Shown here: positions 53,111 through 64,000 of the stretch, piece after piece
Layout: every line of letters begins with the position of its first letter
How positions within the stretch are numbered: the stretch's first letter is position 1
Origin: Peronospora farinosa
Lineage: Eukaryota; Oomycota; Peronosporomycetes; Peronosporales; Peronosporaceae
NCBI GenBank assembly: GCA_947646735.1
Contig: CANTFK010000343.1
Location: 310,001-374,000 of the forward strand
DNA length: 64,000 nt
Direction of reading: 5' to 3'
The notes under the pieces: generated by a model
Told to the model about the DNA's origin: nothing
The model's database searches: none
The model's input: only the letters and a program-made list of their open reading frames with translations
Program-made: the position numbers and the translations under genes

Positions 53111-53628
53111 CTAAAAAGCCACTTTCATCTGAAACTGTCGACATTGTGGGAGCACTGCAAGCCCCCTGCAACATATTCTCACTAGGGAAATGACTGACCA
53201 GCCTATCACATCCATTCTCTCCTTCTTCAAAATGGTCTTCTGGAGCGGGTGACCGTACAGATGAAGGGAGATGTGGTTTCGAAAGGCATACTTTCGTCAA
53301 TACAAACGATTAGTGAATGATATTAAATACTCGAAGATGTAAATGCATCTCTCACTGTTTTGATGCCTCTCCAAAATGACGAATTTTAACTCACCCAGAC
53401 CATGGGGTTCCCGAGGCCACTTTGATAAGCGGAGTATCTCCCTGGTTTGTTGTGCCTATATAGGCCGTCCACGTTTTTGTCTGCATCCAAGGTCGCCTTG
53501 GCTCTAGTCCACTTTGAGATGGCCGGCTTGTACGTCTTAAAATGGAAGCAAAGATTGGTGCTTGTCGTAGTTACGCTAAGGTCAGTCTGACAGAGTTTGC
53601 GGAGCGGATCGCTTACAGACAGCTCCAT
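53111..53628 (-). CDS. Putative two-exon gene (right copy)
   Basis: Mirror of 50880-51397, with exon 1 at 53628-53395 and exon 2 at 53290-53111 in the preferred model. One substitution (position 53156 against 51352) changes Gly to Ser in the alternative frame. The alternative longer frame stops just past the arm border, in the spacer (TGA at about 53097-53099), so under that reading this copy is truncated. Confidence 0.33.
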
Positions 53629-53717
53629 TTTTTTTGTTTGATAATAGCAATAATTTATTACATTTACTTTAGTTTTGTAATAGTATATTAATGTTATTAT
53701 TGACTTAAGTGTACAAA

Positions 53718-53790
53718 GCGCGGCTGGCGCAATGGATAGCGTATCAGACTTCGAATCTGGGGGTTGCGGGTTCGAGTCCCGCGTCGCGTA
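53718..53790 (+). tRNA. tRNA-Arg (TCG), right copy
   Basis: Identical to the copy at 50718-50790, with cloverleaf and anticodon TCG as described there. The two tRNA genes point away from the palindrome centre, 2.9 kb apart. Confidence 0.95.
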
Positions 53791-54461
53791 AGCTTTTTTT
53801 CTATGTGATCAAAAATTAGTTTTTGTCCGTCGTGATATATAATTAAATGAAAGTTCCACGGCCCCGACGTGACCATCTGGCCCGGAAACGATGGGCTCAG
53901 GATCGTGCCCAGGAGACGGAAGAGCAGTGCCGCACGCCATCAAGTGGAAGCAGCGATACGCCATGCGCAACGTATACGTCGGTGGGGGAATTGCAGCAAA
54001 TAATATGCTACGTGATTTAAGGCAGCGCGAACGTATGTGCGTGGCTGAGCGGCTCGGTGCTGTACCCCATGCTCTCGCATGGGCAATTGTACGTCGCTTT
54101 CTCGTGTGCGACGGCATCCCAGAAAATTTCGGTACTTTTGATTGCAGACTCCGTGATGCGTCGACTAAGACGCAATGTTGTATTTAGTGAAGCGCTGCGT
54201 TAAGGATGCATATAAACCAAGTAAATATACTACCAGCGTAAACTTCGTGAACCATATCCGATGGATCGAAGGATATACCCCCTAGTTTTTAGCAATAATT
54301 AATGGCGTAGATGCAGCTGCTTCTACTAATATAAAAGCGCCATACAAAAAGGGGGGGGGGGGGTTGCGTGAAGCTTAAGTTTTAATTCTCTTAATTGATT
54401 TGCCTCTTAATCTATCTTGGCGAGTCGCTTGATGCATTGTTGCAACAATAGTCGTTGATCT
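53791..54461. other. Mirror of 50047-50717, unrecognised frames
   Basis: Plus-strand frames at 53847-54020 (57 codons) and 53891-54187 (98 codons) correspond to those on the minus strand of the left arm. No family recognised. The G run at 54351-54363 has 13 bases here against 10 on the left. Confidence 0.3.
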
Positions 54462-54702
54462 CCGTAACGAAGTAAGAGTCCCCGTTGACGTCTTATACTA
54501 AAATGGGGGTTGAGGAAGCGCAACTCGTAGATATAACTGGGATTTTTTTTTGTTTTGTTTCAATATGCAGTAAGTGCGAATATGTTTCCTAACTTATGAA
54601 AACCACTCAAATGGAAGTCAATATATTGTTGGCTAATTACTGGGCCTGGCACCCCAATAAGAAACCAATAATGCTATGATGCGCAGTATATGCTGATCGG
54701 AT

Positions 54703-57268
54703 CAGTGGATGCACAAAAGGTTTAACCCGTTTGTTAACCACCCATTATACCCTGGTTATAACCGGTTAGAAGGTTAGAAACATATCGGCTGTTTAATTAT
54801 CAACCATTTAACCACCTGAGGAAAATGCCCAAACCCGATAAAATTCTGTGGAACTCGTTCGAGAAACTTGGAAAAAGCTCTAAGAATTAATAGTATTTTA
54901 TTCGATGTAAACATTGTAATTCCAATGGCAAAAATTTATTTGAAGAGAGAGCAAGAACCATGAAAACGCACTTGATAAACTGCAAAGAATAATTGAATGC
55001 CCTGGAGGACAAACAAAAAAGAAGTGCTGATGAAAGCGATGGAGAAGTCTGCTAAACCTTTACTAGAGTCTCTGGACAACTACTGTAGCGAGTGAACAAT
55101 CTTTTCGTGGTAAGAGAAACAGATGTGTTTTCTTAAATACTGGCTTGACGAACAAGAAATTGAAAATCTATTCAATCAAAACATTTCTAGATCGTGAAAT
55201 GAGACCAACTGAGGAAAACAAAATGCGACAGCGTTTGGTGGGATGGATTGCCGATAGTGAAATATTTTTCTAGTGAATTGAACGACCATCAACGATCAGA
55301 TTTTTTGAAACGATACGATTAAGTGTAATCAAGGTATTGCCAAGTCGAAGGGTTTTAGGTGAAAGGCTTCTCCATGAGGCTGCTATTCGTAGTCGGAATG
55401 AACAGTTACCCGATATCAAAAGACTCGTTAAAGACGTAAGTATCACTAAAAAAGAATCTGTGATGGATATGAAGATGGTGCCGAAAATAATATTCTAGGG
55501 ACCATATTTCTGGCTTTTAATAATGAATGTCCTATGATGAAGTGCTAGGAGATGGAAGCGGCAATAAAATAGAAATGGATTAACACCACGAAATAGCAAC
55601 TGCAAGACTGATTGAATCTGCGTTTATGAAAGGTAGTCAAAATTTGGAGTTGTTGATTTCGTGTGTGGTGACGGACGATGCTGGTCAATGCCAGAGAGCA
55701 AAGCGCACTTAAGCACTACATTTTCCGCATATGTATTTTGGAAAAATGTTATGCACATCAAGTGAATCTTTTTGTGAAAGATGTATGTAAGGTGGTACAT
55801 GTGGACCTTGTGGCGCTTGTAAAAGCATTGACCAAGGCTTATAATAAGAGTGCAAGTAAATGGCTCGTGAGATTGACAGACCGATCCAAGAAACTATAAG
55901 GTTGTGCACTTAGCTTGCTGAGAATGATAGATGTTCGTTGGAATAGTGCACAAAGTTCTTTCGCAAGTGTATTACGAAGACGCACGGCTTCAAGGTTGAT
56001 ACAAGTAGAGTATAGTAGCGTAAGTGCTTTTTCAAACGCTCTGATGGTCGATGACGTTTATTTTGAACAATTGTGCAACGCGAAACGATTACTTCGACCA
56101 CTGACAAAGGCATCATTTGTAATGCAACACGAATCGACTTCTTTAGCGGATGTCCTCAATATGTTTGGTTTACTGTATCAAGCACATGCGAAAGCGAGCC
56201 AGCACGCAGATGAATTGTAAGGGTTATTGGAAAAGCGATGGGAACAACAAGAGCAACCAATGTTCCTTCTAGCTTTTCTATCTCATCCCAAGTACGCAAA
56301 TATTTTTCGGAGTATTGCACGTTTCGAAAGAAAGCTTGAGATTGGCAAGATAATTCAATACTCTATTTTTATTTACAAGAAGTTCATGTGGACCTTACAG
56401 AAGCCCGACCTTTTTTGCTGTAAAAGTGAATGCTTGGGTTCAGGATGCGATACTAGATGCTCACTCCCTGATATCTTTGTCCTTGATACAGTTTTGGAAG
56501 GCGCTAAAGCGAGCATGCCCTTTTATATTGCGTTTGGTCATCTTTCTACTTAATTGTGATTCAAACAGCCACTTGCGAAAATTGTTCAGCGCGTTTGGTT
56601 ATTTTTGTGACGAAAAAGCGAAATTAACTGCATTTACAGAAGGTACATCATCTTGCACAAGTGAAAAGATCCGTAGCCAAAATGGACTAGAAGGGCTACA
56701 ATAGCGTCTACTACACGGCCGATAATAATTTCGCCCACAGAATTACCGCGAATAGACATTGAAGAACAAAAGGCAGTTGAAAGCCATGATGAATATAATG
56801 AAGTAGGCATTGTTTATATGGAAGGCATTGAAAGTGATTGTGATGATGAAGAAGACGACGACATTACCGAACAAGATACAATCCTTGACGATTAGGCTAC
56901 CGCGTTTGATAAGCTTGATCGAATTAGGGAACAAGAATAAAATGAATCCGTTCATTTCATTGATCAGGCTAGAGCATTACGTATGATAAATGAAGTTTTG
57001 CAATTGAAGCCTTCTGATGGTGCCGAGTATCGCCAAAGGCATCCTTATCCAGACCACAATGTCCTCAATTTTCCGCAAGAGAGACTCACAGGTGCCAGAA
57101 GCGTTAAGTTTGATCTAGAATCTCTAATTCCTACATCCATTGAGGCGTTAAATAAATTTAATTTTATTGCAGAATAAACTTTTGGTTAACCCATGAACCA
57201 TGTGGTTTTACCAATTAACCATTGTTAAACTATTCCAAAATCTATTAACCTGGTTAATGCCACCACTG
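54703..57268 (+). mobile_element. hAT DNA transposon inside an LTR (right copy)
   Basis: Mirror of 47243-49808, 2566 bp, same CAGTGG ends and TTAACC-rich subterminal parts. Transposase remnant on the plus strand. Confidence 0.85.
54825..57177 (+). pseudogene. hAT transposase, degenerate (right copy)
   Basis: BED finger (RCKHC...MKTHLINC, about 54908-54984), HQVNLFVKDVCK block (55757-55792), RWNS block (55936-55947), C-terminal part to a stop at 57175-57177. Same stops and shifts as the left copy, so the decay preceded the inverted duplication. Confidence 0.8.
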
Positions 57269-57340
57269 CTTATGCCTACTAATGTAATTATGTATAATTT
57301 CTATAACTACTTTTGTAATAGGTTCCCCCATTACAAGCTC

Positions 57341-58089
57341 GCCGTCGTCCTCCGCTACTGACTATCTGCATTATTAATTTGTAGTGAAAATTAGTTTTGT
57401 GCAATTGTCGGATCTGCATCATAAACGCCTCGTCTCACTAAGTTTACCGTCAGCAAATTTCAGTTGCTGGGGTAGAGCATGTAGCGGCGATAGCTACTGA
57501 TGATAGTCTTGCGCAATCTGCGAAAGCGGCAGCAAGAAGCGCTTAAAAAATTTCAGACGGCTACAGAAGAGCCTTCGGGTGGTAAGTCTCCATAGAGTGC
57601 ATTTCGCTCTCAATAGTAATAATAGTATAATTTATTTTAGAAAATTATTTTGCGGATGCGTGGTAAACGAAGAGGCTCTTACTTAAAAAAAAGTCGTTGC
57701 TACTTGCAGTAAAGTGTGAAGCCTGATCAATCGAAAAAAGGTTTTGTACGGATAATTGGATACATGTCTATTCTATCACTGTATATACTAGCTACCAAAA
57801 GATGCATGAAAGCATTGTGCAGCCAAGACGATAAAACGTTATTAGACCGAATAAATAAAAGGCTTTGATGCTCGTTTAAGGACAAATAGCCGAGAGCAAG
57901 AAATGCTGCGATAGCAGCAGGTGCAAAAGCATCGCGGATTATTGTCTTCCATTATGGCACCTCATCTTGTAAGTCAGTCGTCTACAAAACACATTTTTTA
58001 GCAGATTATTTTGCTGCAGATGCTACAAAAGAGGAGGATGTCTCGGTAACAAGGATTCCCGTCTGCATCATAGTTCTAGCGATCCTACC
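57341..58089. other. No gene recognised (mirror of 46421-47175)
   Basis: AT-rich DNA as in the left arm; no motif seen. Confidence 0.4.
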
Positions 58090-59660
58090 AGTTCAGCCGT
58101 GGTCACGACACCTTAAGGTGTCAGTACAGAGTCAGAACAAGCCGGAAATGGCTGTGCTTCTTGATGATAATGATATATCATTTTCCACAGCGTCGACTTA
58201 TGACAACCTCATTAGCGAGCTGGATGCTAAGAGCGTGAGCGAAATTCAGTGCTTTGTGAAGGAGCGATTGACGATTAGCCATTATACGTAATGAACGTGA
58301 CGCGATGGCAAGCGCACAGGACAAGCAAAAAGAATATTCAGACCAGCATGGTCGCAAAAACAATGAAAACTTTAGTGTTGCGTACAAAGTGCTAGTAAGT
58401 ACTGCTACCCTACCAGAATAAATGCAATCTCTGTACTACCTGGTGGTACTACAAAGCTATTGCCCCGATACATGAGGTCATGTACGGTGGTCGAGGAGGC
58501 TGGAGACCTAAAATAGGCTCACTCTTCCCCCGTATGTGAAGACGCACCCCGTATTTTACGTGGGTCATCTGAAACGGTATGTGGATCCACAAAAAATTAC
58601 GTATCCATATCAGTCTAACGATACCGATGGTGGCGTCGACTGTGAGTCGAGCGTCGTTGCCGATCAGGCGACGGGGAAGGTGAACGACTTCCCGTATACG
58701 AGTGAGACGATATGGGACTCGGTGATCGAGGAACACTCCGCGTTTGACGCGGGGCTCTCATTACTAGTCGCTCACGTATGCCCAAACGAGTCACCAGCGG
58801 TCATACCCCTGACGATCCCTCGTATTCACAGAGCGTAGATCCGAAGTCAGTCGCGAGACTTGACAAGAAAGATCAGACACCTCTCTCTTCAGCGCAGCGA
58901 TCTCCGCCTGCGACTGAACGACAGCAGGATAAGCAGACGCGAGTAGTTGGGCGTAATCGCCGCTCCTATCGGGCGCCATCTGTGTTGGTGGATGCGGGTG
59001 GGCACACATGCTTCCTTGTTCGAAGGTTGTTGACCCACCACCATGTGAAGCAGAAGCTTCAGATCCTTGTTCACTCGAAATACACCCAAATAGTTTCGAC
59101 TTTTTGAAAACAGATTGACACGCTGCGCGTCAAAGTGCCTGGGCTGGTGGCTGCTTACGAGCATAATCACCAGCTGCACCCGCTCTGCTAGGTCCTGATG
59201 GACTGGCAGGAGCAGCCTAGCGAGAAGAAATTGAAGGTAATTTATTGCTTAAAATATCTTTCGCACGCGTCATAGCGAAGCTTATTCGCTGCGATCTCTC
59301 TTTCACTGCATCTGCATGCGGTTTAACACGGCCCAGGAACTCTGCCTCGTATTCGTCGATTTTTACATTCGAGCACAGTACGACAATGATAGAGAAAGCA
59401 CGACCTAGTGCTTTGCCCTGCTCTTTCTATGATGGAAAGACGCTCAAGAATTAATCACCGTCGACGGTGGTACGCTCCAGGAGCGATGCCTAGAACTAGC
59501 CGACCTTACCATTCGGGTAGTGGAGGCATTATTGGTAAACCAACAGTCGCATCGCTACCCTTGCTACCTTGTGCCGTTTATAAAGCTTTCGGCTCACACT
59601 TGTATAAGTCCGACATTTCATTATGGTTGTTAGGATATCAGAGATCGGGTTTATCTTAAA
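58090..59660 (+). pseudogene. Gypsy 3' fragment related to element A (right copy)
   Basis: Mirror of 44850-46420. It begins with GGTCACGACACCTTAAGGTGTC, close to the sequence at 1581 of element A. The linker HPVFYVGHLKRYVDPQKITY (58542-58601) and chromodomain start (about 58977-59050) are readable. It has one base fewer than the left copy near 58209, which shifts the antisense frame there. Confidence 0.78.
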
Positions 59661-61483
59661 AGATCAAGCACAAGCGAGGAAGTGATCAAACTCTTTTGCC
59701 TTTGCATCCTGCGATGGAGTTGACGGTCGCCGAAGCGACTCGTACAACAAATTACGAGCCTACACTTCACTGCATCGCGGAAGCTGTTGCCAGTCGCTCT
59801 GCGCGCAGTGTTTACTAAGTAAAAAGATCAAGATTTGTTTTTATTCAAGTGAAATGACTGATGTATCTATCTAAACGATTACCGGCAAGTATATGCATTG
59901 ATTGGGGATGCGCTTCTATAAAGACGCGCATCCCTACGTGGGGAGCTTAATACATTAAAGCTCGCTAATAACGTCTTTCTGAGACGTCATGATGACGTCT
60001 AAAACCAATTGGGCGCTATTTTCTTCAAAGTGAATCTAGCAGTGGATATCACATTCATCACATTGATATGCCTCACACAAATGGCAGGTCTAAAGTACTC
60101 ACATATCTTTTTACGCCCTGCGCTAAGTATGTAGTTCTTAAGGGGCACGCGTAATAATAAGGATTTAGCCCGTTACACTTTTGTTCCGTAGATGAAACAT
60201 TTTGTCCGCCAGACGAAGATCATATTCATCTTTCAGGATGACGGCCTGCATGCAATTCGAGGATATAAATGATTACCACTAACGATCAACACTTACCTTA
60301 TCCAGTTGGTAGAGGTGAGAATAGGTCTCCCTAATGCAAAAATGGGTTACACGAGGGTAACCTTCGGCCCACGAATTTCAGCAATAAAAACAAGATTTTA
60401 GACATGGGTATCGCTGGGTATATGGATGTGGTACCAGGCTACGTCTAGGTAGGATCACGTCGCTAATAATGAGTGAAAGAAATTAACACATGAGGTCACA
60501 AACGAGCGAAAGACGAGCTACCTGAGGAGATGATTTGGCCACTAGTGTTTTATCCAGTCCCAACGAAGCTTAAAATCAGGCCAAAAAAGCAAAAGTAGCA
60601 ATACCGTGTGTAATAATTTCTCCTTCAACAGAAGGGAATTCCAATAAAAATGTTCAAGATGATCCTGATGGTGATTGTCAACTTGATGAACTGCCAAAAG
60701 TGAAGATGAAACTTTAAGAATAAAAAAATTGCTAAATTAGCTTACTCCATTAAATCAAGTAATCCTATTCGATGTCTTGGGGGGGGGGTCAATCTGGTAG
60801 ATCCCGATATTTTTATTAAGGTGATTTTTTGGGTATATGGATCATTATCGCGTCTACCGTTTCATCAATAGCGCCTTGCTACCAGTCTACCAGCCTTCCA
60901 CTCACGAGACGTTAGAACCACCCGTGATGATATCACCTACCATAGCGTGATATCTTTCATATCTTGTTCACTTCAGTTAGGTAGACTTAACGAGCTTATC
61001 AATTTTGATGGCTTGGAAAAGGCACTAACCCGTGATCTTGAGTTCAATGAATTATAAACATGATAAATTGAAGCTGCTGTTAAAAATTGCAACTATTTTA
61101 TATACAGAGGAAGTAAGTTGAAGTAGATTTTGGAATCAGCATTGGAGTGATTGCCTGAGAAAGGCATTAGTGCAGTACAGGATAATTGCACTCAGTCTTA
61201 AATTTACCTTTAACTCAATAAGTTGTTTGTGAGTGCGTTCAAGTGCATATTTCGTCAGGGTCAAAAGCCCAACTACATACCGGCTACGCAATCCTACAGG
61301 ACCGTCGAGAACACAAAGACCAAAATGTCATTATCGTCACACTCTTATAGCGACACAGGCAAGCGTAAAGGTTTTTTTAAATCGGTTTATTGGGGACTCC
61401 AGTTTGCTGGAACGAAGACGACTACACTTTATACAAGCATGCCGTGATCAATGCTTTCAAAGAGAGCTTATTGTATCAGATCG
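59661..61483. other. Repetitive debris (mirror of 43025-44849)
   Basis: Possible old LTR ending at 60177 (AGCCCGTTACA), G run of 10 at 60779-60788 (12 in the left arm), copia-flank-like stretch at 61110-61250. No gene recognised. Confidence 0.4.
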
Positions 61484-61488
61484 CTATC

Positions 61489-61807
61489 TGTAACGGGCTA
61501 AAGACCCGTTACCGTCTTACACTGAAAGGGCGTTGAGAAAGCGTTCTTAATTAACTCGTAAATATAACTCTGTTTTATTTATGCTTAGTTTTAATCCGCA
61601 GTAAGTGCGAATATGTTCCCTAGCTCATGGGAACCACTCAAATATGGAAGTCAGTTTATTATTGGCTAATTATTGGGTCTGGCACCCCAATAATAAATCA
61701 ATAATAAAATGACGCGCAGTATCCGCTAATCGGATACTGCCCTATGCCTACTTATGTAATTATGTATTATCCCTATAACTACTTATGTAATAGGTTGCCC
61801 CATTACA
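61489..61807 (-). repeat. Solo gypsy LTR with TSD (right copy)
   Basis: Mirror of 42701-43019, 319 bp, flanked by CTATC at 61484-61488 and 61808-61812. Confidence 0.95.
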
Positions 61808-61948
61808 CTATCGGAAAGAAGATATTGAACAATAGTTGGGATGATGATAAGTAATGTAAATTTAAGACAAAGCAAGTGAATCAAGATATTGATACAAGGA
61901 TCACTTTCGATGAAACTTGCAAATCAAGTGATGATGAAAGAGGCAGGC

Positions 61949-63056
61949 ACGGAGATGTGATCCGAAATCGTATCGATATGTGAAGGCAAGACAAATCCAG
62001 CTATGACTGCGCAGAAGGTGTATCCCTTACAAGGCGAGCTACACAGAACTAACCTGCGTGGGAAGGGTAACGTGCGAAGCCACCTGCACAAGCTTTTTAT
62101 AATTTAAAATCAGCTTGATAATTTAGGCTCGCCCGTAGATATCTTGCTGAGGGTAGATTGAATGCTTCTTCTGTCTTACAGCACTAACGTGCTATGAGGA
62201 ATAATGACGCAAAGTCTTATTCAGCTTTAATATGACGAAGTACACCCCAGAGCTACTTTGAGAGGTGATCATCACTGCTGATTCAAGGATTGAAGAACGG
62301 GAAGGTAATATCTTCGGCTACAAAGAGCGAAAGAGGACCTAAGGTACGCGCGGTGGCAGTTAATAAGGTAGGATGCCGCACAAACCTTTGAACAAGAAGT
62401 CAGCATCCAAGACAAGGAGTAATGGGTGTTTTAATGGTAATGGAACCCATTTCAAACGTGATTGCACGGATCTGGATGGAAAAAAGAACGCAAAAACATG
62501 TTACGCGTGTTCAGGCAGGACACCATTAGATTAGGAAGTTGAAGAAGATCGAGACGATAAAAACAAAGATGCACAATAGCGCGCCGTCGTGATTGGATAA
62601 GAAATGCCGTGTGCTTCTAAATGCCAGACAATCGTGGGTCAATCGACTGTAGAGGCGGAATATGACGCCGCGTGTGAAGCTTGTATGGAAGGCCAAAGAC
62701 TGCAAAACGTCATTATCCAAGTATTCTGAGATGAATACCAAAATTAGTATGGTATTGGCAATCAAGCCGCCTTCGTAATGGCAACGAATCCAATATACAG
62801 CCACAGAGAAAGGCACATTGAGCTACGCTGGAGTTACGTTCAAGATCAAGTGGCGAAAAAACATGTGGATCTGTGGGAGGTGAAGACCAATGCCAACCCA
62901 TTCGACATTTTGATGAAACCTTTGGCATGCGACAGACTCAAGAAGTTATGCGTTATAATCGGTTTAACAAAGCAGCAGCTATCCAAAGTGACGGACAAAA
63001 TTTTGGAAGAAGGCGTGTTAGGGACACAACTATTTTTAATACAGAGGAAGTAAGTT
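61949..63056 (+). pseudogene. Ty1/copia remnant (right copy)
   Basis: Mirror of 41453-42560: zinc-knuckle relic at about 62414-62452 and RNase H end from 62604 (SKCQTIVGQSTVEAEYDAAC) to a stop at 63054. Val replaces Phe in LCVIIGL relative to the left copy (LCFIIGL). Confidence 0.78.
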
Positions 63057-63708
63057 GAAGTAGATTTTGGTATCAGCATAGGAGTGATTGCCTGAGAAAT
63101 GAATTAGTGCAGTGCAGGATAATTGAACTCAGTCCTAAATTTACCTTGAACTCAACAAGTTGTTTGTCAGTGCGTTCGAGTGCATATTCTCTTAGCTTCT
63201 ATGGCGGATATCGCTCATGAAGTGAAGAAAGGAAAAAATGGCTCTCCTGCTTGCTGGCTGTAAGAAAGTTTTGGTCGCCGATTGTGGTTGTAGAAAGCTA
63301 TTCATATAACCTGGAATCTCTCTAATAACTTGCTCTATGCTGACATCGTATGAACAGTACGTCGTTAGAGGTACTGTATCCGTGATATCGTAAGCGTTGC
63401 ATGTAATATCAGCAAGCCCGACGCAGAGACAATCCTAGGACCGCTGGTGGTATGATAAGGAAAAAGGGGAATTGTATCACAAACCTAATATATCCGCCAA
63501 GCGCTCCTAGCCTAAGTACTTGCATGATCATATTTGTCGATATGTAGAAAAGACAACACGCATCAGACTAACAAATAAAATCTCCTCCAATAATCGTTAG
63601 CACGAACATAAAGGTCAATAGATTTTCTAATAATCCTCTATTGTGCGTAGTTTCGTTTCTGATGTCTCAAACGTAGATCTCGGTGATGGCATAACTCGCT
63701 CATGTTAT
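63057..63708. other. Copia-flanking debris (mirror of 40801-41452)
   Basis: No gene recognised. Confidence 0.35.
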
Positions 63709-64000
63709 TGCAACTCGATACGAGTTCGTAGCTCCTCCTATCTCAGTGTGTAAAGTGCCTTTGCCATAATGTCAGCTGGCATGTGAGAGCCTTCACAGAT
63801 TTCTGTCTTGAAAACCCCACGTTTGGCGTGTGACTTCCACGAACTTGAATTGCAAGTCGATGTGCTTCACCTTTGATAATAAATATCTCGGTAAGTTGCT
63901 TTAGTGGTGCTCGATTATCGACTGTAAGCGACATTGTCATCACACAAGATATACCCATCTCCCCAAGCAATTCTTAAATTCCAACTATTTCTGCAACCAC
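63709..64000 (-). pseudogene. Ty1/copia RNase H end (right copy, cut by window)
   Basis: Mirror of 40509-40800, reading LLGEMGISCVMTMSLTVDNR on the minus strand, then the ADIMAKAL end. The rest of the fragment, if also duplicated, lies beyond the window. Confidence 0.8.

Larger units (their letters stand above)
54462..57335 (-). repeat. Gypsy LTR split by an hAT insertion (right copy)
   Basis: Mirror of 47176-50049, with the same near-duplicated 5-bp flanks (54457-54461 and 57336-57340). Confidence 0.88.
53100..64000 (-). repeat. Giant inverted repeat, right arm (continues beyond window)
   Basis: Reverse complement of 40509-51408 with the small differences listed for the left arm. At the window end the sequence still matches the copia fragment of the left side (one mismatch in the last 60 bases), so the arm is longer than seen. 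Confidence 0.97.

Overview
The window looks like nuclear DNA of an oomycete, most likely a retrotransposon-rich Peronosporales genome (downy mildew or Phytophthora type). This is inferred from short GT-AG introns (66, 75 and 77 nt), an LRR receptor kinase of the tyrosine-kinase-like class, heavy Ty3/gypsy load with copia, hAT, MULE and LINE remnants, and a scrap of mitochondrial nad7, a gene kept in mtDNA by oomycetes and plants but not by animals or most fungi. The species cannot be named from the sequence.

Layout. 1-8.4 kb: two broken Ty3/gypsy elements (A, then B) in the same orientation, joined through one 319-bp LTR. 8.4-13.1 kb: debris, namely a nad7-derived NUMT, a MULE transposase in two pieces, a LINE 3' end, and a short hairpin. 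13.1-24.4 kb: a host gene island. It holds a LicD-family gene broken by a 47-bp hairpin, an LRR-TKL receptor kinase, a membrane-anchored aspartic protease, a HECT ubiquitin ligase with a RanBP2-type zinc finger, and an ILRUN-like protein; the last four look intact. 25.2-39.9 kb: three more gypsy copies (C +, D -, E +). C and D form an inverted pair, and E keeps both LTRs. 40.5-64.0 kb: a huge near-perfect inverted repeat with arms of at least 10.9 kb (about 99.9% identical) around a 1.69-kb unique spacer. Each arm carries copia pieces, a solo LTR, a gypsy 3' fragment, an hAT element nested in a second LTR, one tRNA-Arg(TCG) and a small putative two-exon gene. The right arm runs off the window.

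Most notable: (1) the giant palindrome; (2) antisense reading frames at the 3' ends of gypsy elements D and E whose translations are homologous (SWxAFxRxWN block, Cys motif, WIxxYE block, then Arg/Ser-rich and coiled-coil parts in D), suggesting a conserved antisense protein in these elements; (3) the hairpin that puts an in-frame stop into the LicD gene; (4) the nad7 insertion flanked by an 11-bp repeat.

The host genes do not form a pathway. They share only plausible surface or endomembrane location (receptor kinase, anchored protease, membrane HECT ligase, LicD-type transferase). All annotation rests on reading the sequence by eye; no database search was possible.
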